A stretch of 64,000 bases of DNA, taken from positions 1,552,001 through 1,616,000 of the forward strand of contig CM035316.1 of NCBI GenBank assembly GCA_000497125.2, given 5' to 3'. Source of the stretch: Spironucleus salmonicida. Its lineage: Eukaryota > Fornicata > Diplomonadida > Hexamitidae. The position numbers and the translations under genes are program-made. The first letter of the stretch is position 1. Every line of letters begins with the position of its first letter. The notes beneath the pieces were generated by a model. That model was not told the DNA's origin. It ran no database searches and worked only from the letters and a program-made list of their open reading frames with translations. Shown here piece after piece: positions 59,151 to 64,000 of this stretch.

Positions 59151-60935
59151 TCACTTTAAATTTGCAAATTCGGTTATTTGTACTTAATAATTAAGTAAAT
59201 CTGCATCAGAGCATGCATTACTGTTTGCCGGTAATTTATACTCTAGATTTAATCCCTATGTCGTGTTACTAGAAGATGAATTTATTTATTTAATACCAGG
59301 TAAATAACGATGTTAAGTTTCAGGTTTTTTAGGAATATCAAGCTATATATTTATATCCCCTAAATTTATTTCTTCCATAGATGAAAAATTGCTAACAGAT
59401 TTTAATTAAATTTATTTATATTGTGAAATTTCACTTTCTACAGAATAATTGAACGGTTCAGGATAAATTTATTATATTTCTTATTGTTACTAATGTAGAA
59501 TTGCTGGAATTATCATTGTGACTGGCTATCCATTTTTAATACTTAAATTATCTGTATTTATATTTACCTTTTATTCCTAACTTAAATTATCTTATTTCTA
59601 AATAATAATTGGTAGTTAGTTCTCCTTATTTAGAACTATATCTTATACAAGAAATTATTCTGCATTTTATTAATTTAACTATTCAAATATTAAATTTTCT
59701 TTTTTTTCTGTATCATCTATATATTGCTATTTAATTACATTATTAGATATTAGTTCTTTCATTTCTTTTAGTTAATTTTCAAGTCTAGTATTCTCTAATA
59801 TTGCTCTAGAAATTTAACCTTTAATATCGTCTGATTTAGTCATAGACTTTAATTTTGATGTAATTCTATTATTTTCTGCTATTTTCTCTGTAGACTGCTT
59901 GGCTAATTAAACATTTAATTTCTTTAAATTATCGTACTTTTCTTACAATATAGTTTATGCTAAGATTTTATCTTACATTTAAGTTTACAATTTCTTTATA
60001 TCTTATTTTAACTATTATTGTTTCAGTTGTGAATGTTATTTTATACTTAAAACAATTTCTTTAAGGTTTTTAACTTAGTCTCTTATATCAGTATTTTCAT
60101 CTACTTATTGATAATTTACTAACTATTTATTTAATGAATAAACTTCTTACTATAAACAATGTATAGTATTTTCATATTTTTTTATTTGTTAAGTAGTGCA
60201 CTAAGTATTAGTTTCCTACTATTCGTTTAATCTCTAATTATCACTTTTTAGTTAATATAATTATTACTGTTGATCAATAAAAGATTAATTTACTTAGCTG
60301 ACTTTACTTTGCATTAAGGAAATATGGAATTATGCTTATTCTTTAATTTAGCTAATCTGTTTTTCCATAGTTTAAACCTCAAAGTTTTAGTTTTTACTTA
60401 TTAAATTTTATTCACGCATTTATTATGTAAGCTAATTGTTTTTATTTACTAATTCTTTATTCTGCTCTTCAAATAATTATATTTAATTATTTAATTCTCT
60501 ATTATGTTAAACTGTTTCTTTCTATCCACGAATAGTGTTATTTTAATTTTCAAGATCCTTTAACTTAAGCTCATAAATTATTTTAACCTTATTTACTGCA
60601 GATTCAATTTTTAAGTTCTCATTTTATGAAAAATTTTACACTTAAAGATTTTAAATAGTAATTTTTTCTTATAATGAAGAAATTTCCTCTAGAGCATCAG
60701 AAAGATGAATTTGACATGTTTTAAACTATTTCAATAGTGAATTATATGAATTTTTATAATTTACATTATTATTTGCACAATTATTTTATGATTAATCAAA
60801 AATATCCTTCTCATCTAATATAGAATTCTCTGCCTCTGAAAACTCTAAAAATATGGAGTCATAATTACCATTATAATTTAAAACAAATAATATTGAGAAT
60901 GTTATGAATATCGCAAGAAAATCAAGATTAATCAT
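59151..60935 (-). CDS. coiled-coil protein with N-terminal hydrophobic segment, 594 aa
   Basis: The N terminus MINLDFLAIFITFSILFVLN is a signal peptide or anchor. Residues ~70-430 are continuous coiled coil (KITIQNLQVQNFSQNENLKI, RINSKL-like heptads), and the last ~160 residues are Gln/Asn/Ser-rich, ending QVQITEFANLK. It mirrors the convergent neighbour, which has its hydrophobic segment at the other end. The stop is in AAGTGA. Confidence 0.78.
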
Positions 60936-61308
60936 ATTTTCTTCTAGATATTACTATGAAATTTATGTAAAATTTCCAATTTCAAAATTATACGCAAAAT
61001 GATTTTTAACGAAATTTAATATTTAATCTGGTGAAAATTATGTAAAGGCTACTGAAATTGGTATATTAAGGTTATAAATTTTAGAGTAATTGCTTAGAGA
61101 AAAAAATTATTCGTGAAGATGTTAATTTTAAAGTATATATTCTTAAACTAAATATGATTTATCTCTATACGTATTAATAATATAATCTAAACTAGGTAAC
61201 TTTGAATCATGTGGCCTTTAAAATGTCTGAATAAGAATTTATACTGGATTTTACATTTTCTGATAATTCGAATAATAATATTAATAATACTATAACCCCA
61301 TTCCCCAA
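60936..61308 (+). other. AT-rich divergent intergenic region
   Basis: About 370 bp separate the divergent coiled-coil and Myb genes. I see no open frame of note. The Myb side ends in CCCCATTCCCCAA, a C-rich patch unusual for this region that may be part of the Myb promoter. Confidence 0.55.
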
Positions 61309-61689
61309 ATGATGACAGTGCCAGATTTTTATCATAAATGGACTGAAAGCGAAGCATAATAGTTGTTAGAGCATGTTAAAATACACGGAACCAATTGGAA
61401 AATCTTAACGAAAAAATTTTACAAAAATTTCAAACCATTATAAATCAAAAACAAGTATTACTAGCTTAGAAAACATTAAGAGACCTAAGAGAAGGTTGCG
61501 CTTTCTACTACATCTACTCCTCGTCAAAGATCTCCAAGTCGTGAAATAGATGTTAATTGGTTAGATTTTTAAAGCACATATGTTCCATAAGTGCACTAAT
61601 AAAATGAGGAAAATTTTCAACCTTAATATATGTGCAATTATGAAACTTGTTCAGCCTTTGAATTAGATTTGGAGAACAATTACTGGTGA
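61309..61689 (+). CDS. single-repeat Myb/SANT DNA-binding protein, 126 aa
   Basis: Residues 8-58 form one Myb repeat: HKWTESEAQQLLEHVKIHG, then TNWKILTKKFYKNFKPLQIK and NKYYQLR, with Trp11 and Trp30 in Myb spacing and an aromatic third position. A basic Ser/Thr/Pro linker (STTSTPRQRSPSR) and an acidic tail ending in NNYW follow. Short one-repeat Myb proteins act as sequence-specific regulators in several protists, including diplomonads. The start has a second ATG directly after it. Confidence 0.88.
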
Positions 61690-61744
61690 GTTAATAAATT
61701 CATTTTTTACTATATAGTATTAGGTTTATTAGTTAAAATTGCAA

Positions 61745-64000
61745 ATGTCAAAACCAACATAATATTTTTTAGACAAATCAGAAGCTATAGCTTTAAAAAA
61801 CACTCTATAAAAACATATATTAGATGCAAATATAGCTTATAAATAAGCTAAAACATAGTCTTTTGTTTCAAAGACACTATAAAACTTGACACCTGATGTT
61901 GCTGTGTCAAACCCGTATGAATCTACAATTATTAACAGTGAAATGGAATATTCAATGTAAAAATTAAGAAAAAATTAAAATTTAGCCTAACTATAAGAAG
62001 TTCCTATAGAAATACAATAAGCTGATGCATATATTTAAAAACATTCGCGAGCTTTTAATATAGTTGATAATTTTAGTAGAAAATTAGGGTTAGAATCACC
62101 TAAGATTAATTTAGGTGAAGTACAAATCGCTTAAAAGCGTGAAGCAATTAACATTAATGGAAAAATTGAATTAAAGCCAACAGTATTTGAACTACCAAAA
62201 ACTTAAAATTTTGTTTATAGTAAAGATCCAAATGCATATGTTCGAGACTAAGAAGACTAATTAGACTTACTAGATAATAGAATTCCACTCAGAGTAGTGT
62301 AGGTACAAGAATATTAAGAAGCTGTTAAGTAAAAGAGCTTAGAAAAAAGTAAAAAAGTTATTGAAACCCAAGGGACAAGAAAAACAACCATTGTAACTCA
62401 TAAAAATTACAAATAAGATCATTTGGATTTTGCAGTTAATAGTACATTTTTAGATAAAACATCGGAAAGAATGCTAAAAAACGTTTAAAAGATCAGTAAC
62501 CATTAGTATTTTGTAGATGGTAAATGTCGATGCGCATGTCATAAAGATGAAAATCCTAGCAGAAGAATTTGTGACATATGTTTATGTAAGTTGTAAAAAG
62601 ATGACTCAATAGAATTAGAAGTTGCACAATAAGTACAATCTAATAATTTACTCAAAAATACAAATCTACCTTTATATGTTTCTAAAACTTATAATTAAAA
62701 CATCCTTAATATTGATGGTAGACTAACAAATAATCAGGTTATTAACCTAATCCATCACTAATAATCGTAAATGAACCCTGACGAAAAAATTCTTTTCATT
62801 GCTAAATAGTAAGAATTTTTGGCAGATAAGACATGGTCTCCAAAACTTCGCTCTGATATCGCCCCAAAATAAAAACCGTAAGAACTAGAGGTTAAAATAT
62901 AGAACGCTCACTTACTATCCACCGACAGTGCTTTATTTAATGTAGACTAAATGAGTCTTTAAGGCAATATCGATATGGCTAATAAGAATATGCTTGAAGC
63001 CAGTAAAGTGTTAGTAACAGAAAATATAAATAATATCCATTAAGAGAGAAGAAATTTAAGAAGTGAAGAAGAGGTATTGAGAAAAAAAATATAAAGAGTT
63101 GTTGATAATAAATAAATACTAGAAAGTAGAAAAACAGAGCTTTCTGGAGTTTTTAAAATCGTTAATGAGAGCATTCTGAAGGCTAGTCAATCACCTTAAG
63201 AACCATACAAACATTATATTCCTCCTATTCTAAGAACAATAGATAATTCATAGTCTCTTAAAATATAAGATTTAAATAAGAAAAAATAAATAAAAGCTAA
63301 CTATTTAAAAGCAGGAAAGAGATAAGAGTAGTATGCAGATTTATATTAAACACCATAAATAGAACTATAAAGGGAAGACGATAATCAATAAGATTTTAGC
63401 GGATATCAATCTATGAATTTTGACGATTAAATAATTATATAAAGCAATGGTTCATTGTCTTAAAATTAATAATAAAGTTCAGTATCTAATTCAGCACACA
63501 CTTCTTGTCAGCCCTCTTTTGTAGAATAATAATTTTCATCGGAGTAGAACGATAGTATATTTCTAGATAGTTCAACCCACTAATCATAAAACATGGAGTT
63601 AGATGATACATCAACGCGGCCGGAATAATCATAATCTGTATAAGAAACGTAAAAATAAGAATAGTCTTAGTCTATTCGGAGTAGTAAGTAAGATACAGAT
63701 TTGGATTCTCAACAGGGTAATACTAATTCAGAATATGAGTCCGGGTATGATACTGGGTATGGTTCTGGATACGATTCTGGATATGGCTCTAAAACAGGGT
63801 ATTAATCAGGACCCGAACACTCATAATTTTCTCAAAATTTCTCTGATGCAACTCCTTAGGTAAAACAAAATAATTAAAAACTGGTACCATAGAAAAATTC
63901 AGAACTTCCTCCATATATTCCATCTAATAGGGCGGATTCTCCATTGAAAAAAGGCCCAAAACCTAAATATATGTAACCTAGAACAATAGATAGAGTTTCT
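61745..64000 (+). CDS. Q-rich protein with Cys cluster and Tyr/Gly/Ser repeats, partial
   Basis: The frame is open for 752 codons from the ATG to the window end, so the C terminus is missing. Residues ~1-240 are Gln/Lys/Asn-rich with coiled-coil potential. A Cys/His cluster, CRCACHKDENPSRRICDICLCK shortened, sits near residues 260-282 and may bind zinc. Residues ~420-470 are another coiled coil. Near residues 660-690 are short tandem repeats of the type YxSGYDTGYGSGYDSGYG. The tail is Pro/Lys-rich. No family is recognised. It starts 55 bp after the Myb gene. Confidence 0.78.

Noticed and set aside
1-64000. A ciliate as the source organism
   Set aside because: The code fits, but I saw no short introns, no telomere repeats and no gene-sized chromosome ends; compact spacing and AGTGA stops fit a diplomonad better. 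Not excluded.

Overview
This window reads as nuclear DNA of an intron-poor, gene-dense flagellated protist that uses a variant genetic code. In every recognisable gene TAA and TAG are read as glutamine and TGA is the only stop. Read this way, the fragments seen under the standard code join into about 46 long open frames that fill roughly 90% of the window, with gaps often of only 10-100 bp. I saw no introns in any gene I translated. The code, the compactness, the tiny gaps, the many flagellar genes and an AGTGA sequence at many stops fit a hexamitid diplomonad (Spironucleus/Hexamita/Trepomonas type) better than a ciliate, but this is inference. The DNA is AT-rich (roughly 70%). I found no tRNA or rRNA gene, transposon, CRISPR array or virus.

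Layout. 1-4 kb: a small unknown gene, a tubulin tyrosine ligase-like enzyme, a Cwc2-like splicing factor, RpiB and an unknown gene. 3.9-13.4 kb: one giant minus-strand gene of about 3150 codons resembling the axonemal central-pair protein CFAP47. 13.5-22.5 kb: a La-motif protein, two Q-rich proteins, LRRC51, Mnd1, a Myb-like protein, a membrane-anchored thioredoxin and an eIF4E, followed by a possible structured RNA. 22.6-26.3 kb: an AT-rich gap, a large LRR protein, a minimal Sm-like protein and a tiny acidic ORF. 26.5-33.2 kb: IFT81 and IFT139 in tandem. 33.4-38.1 kb: a minus-strand run with a GET2/CAML-like candidate, a WD40 protein, a candidate flagellar protein, EFCAB10, cytochrome b5 and the SRP receptor beta subunit. 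38-50 kb: unknown helical and coiled-coil proteins, an RCHY1-type ubiquitin ligase, a class 3 lipase, a RING protein and an LRR protein. 50.4-56.6 kb: a minus-strand run with a type I membrane protein, a p24 cargo receptor, a USP20/33-like deubiquitinase, a second thioredoxin and a Nudix hydrolase. 56.7-64 kb: a secreted LRR protein, two convergent coiled-coil membrane proteins, a single-repeat Myb protein and a long Q-rich protein running off the end.

The genes fall into several functional groups: flagellum (CFAP47, IFT81, IFT139, EFCAB10, LRRC51, TTL), secretory pathway (SRP receptor beta, a GET2-like candidate, p24, two membrane thioredoxins), ubiquitin (RCHY1, USP, RING) and RNA (La, Cwc2, Sm-like, eIF4E).

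The most unusual signal is a short element, TCCGCAWAA, placed directly at the start codon of CFAP47, IFT81, EFCAB10 and two unknown genes. It could mark a flagellar regulon. All translations were done by eye, so single-codon errors are possible, and family calls rest on motif recognition without database searches.
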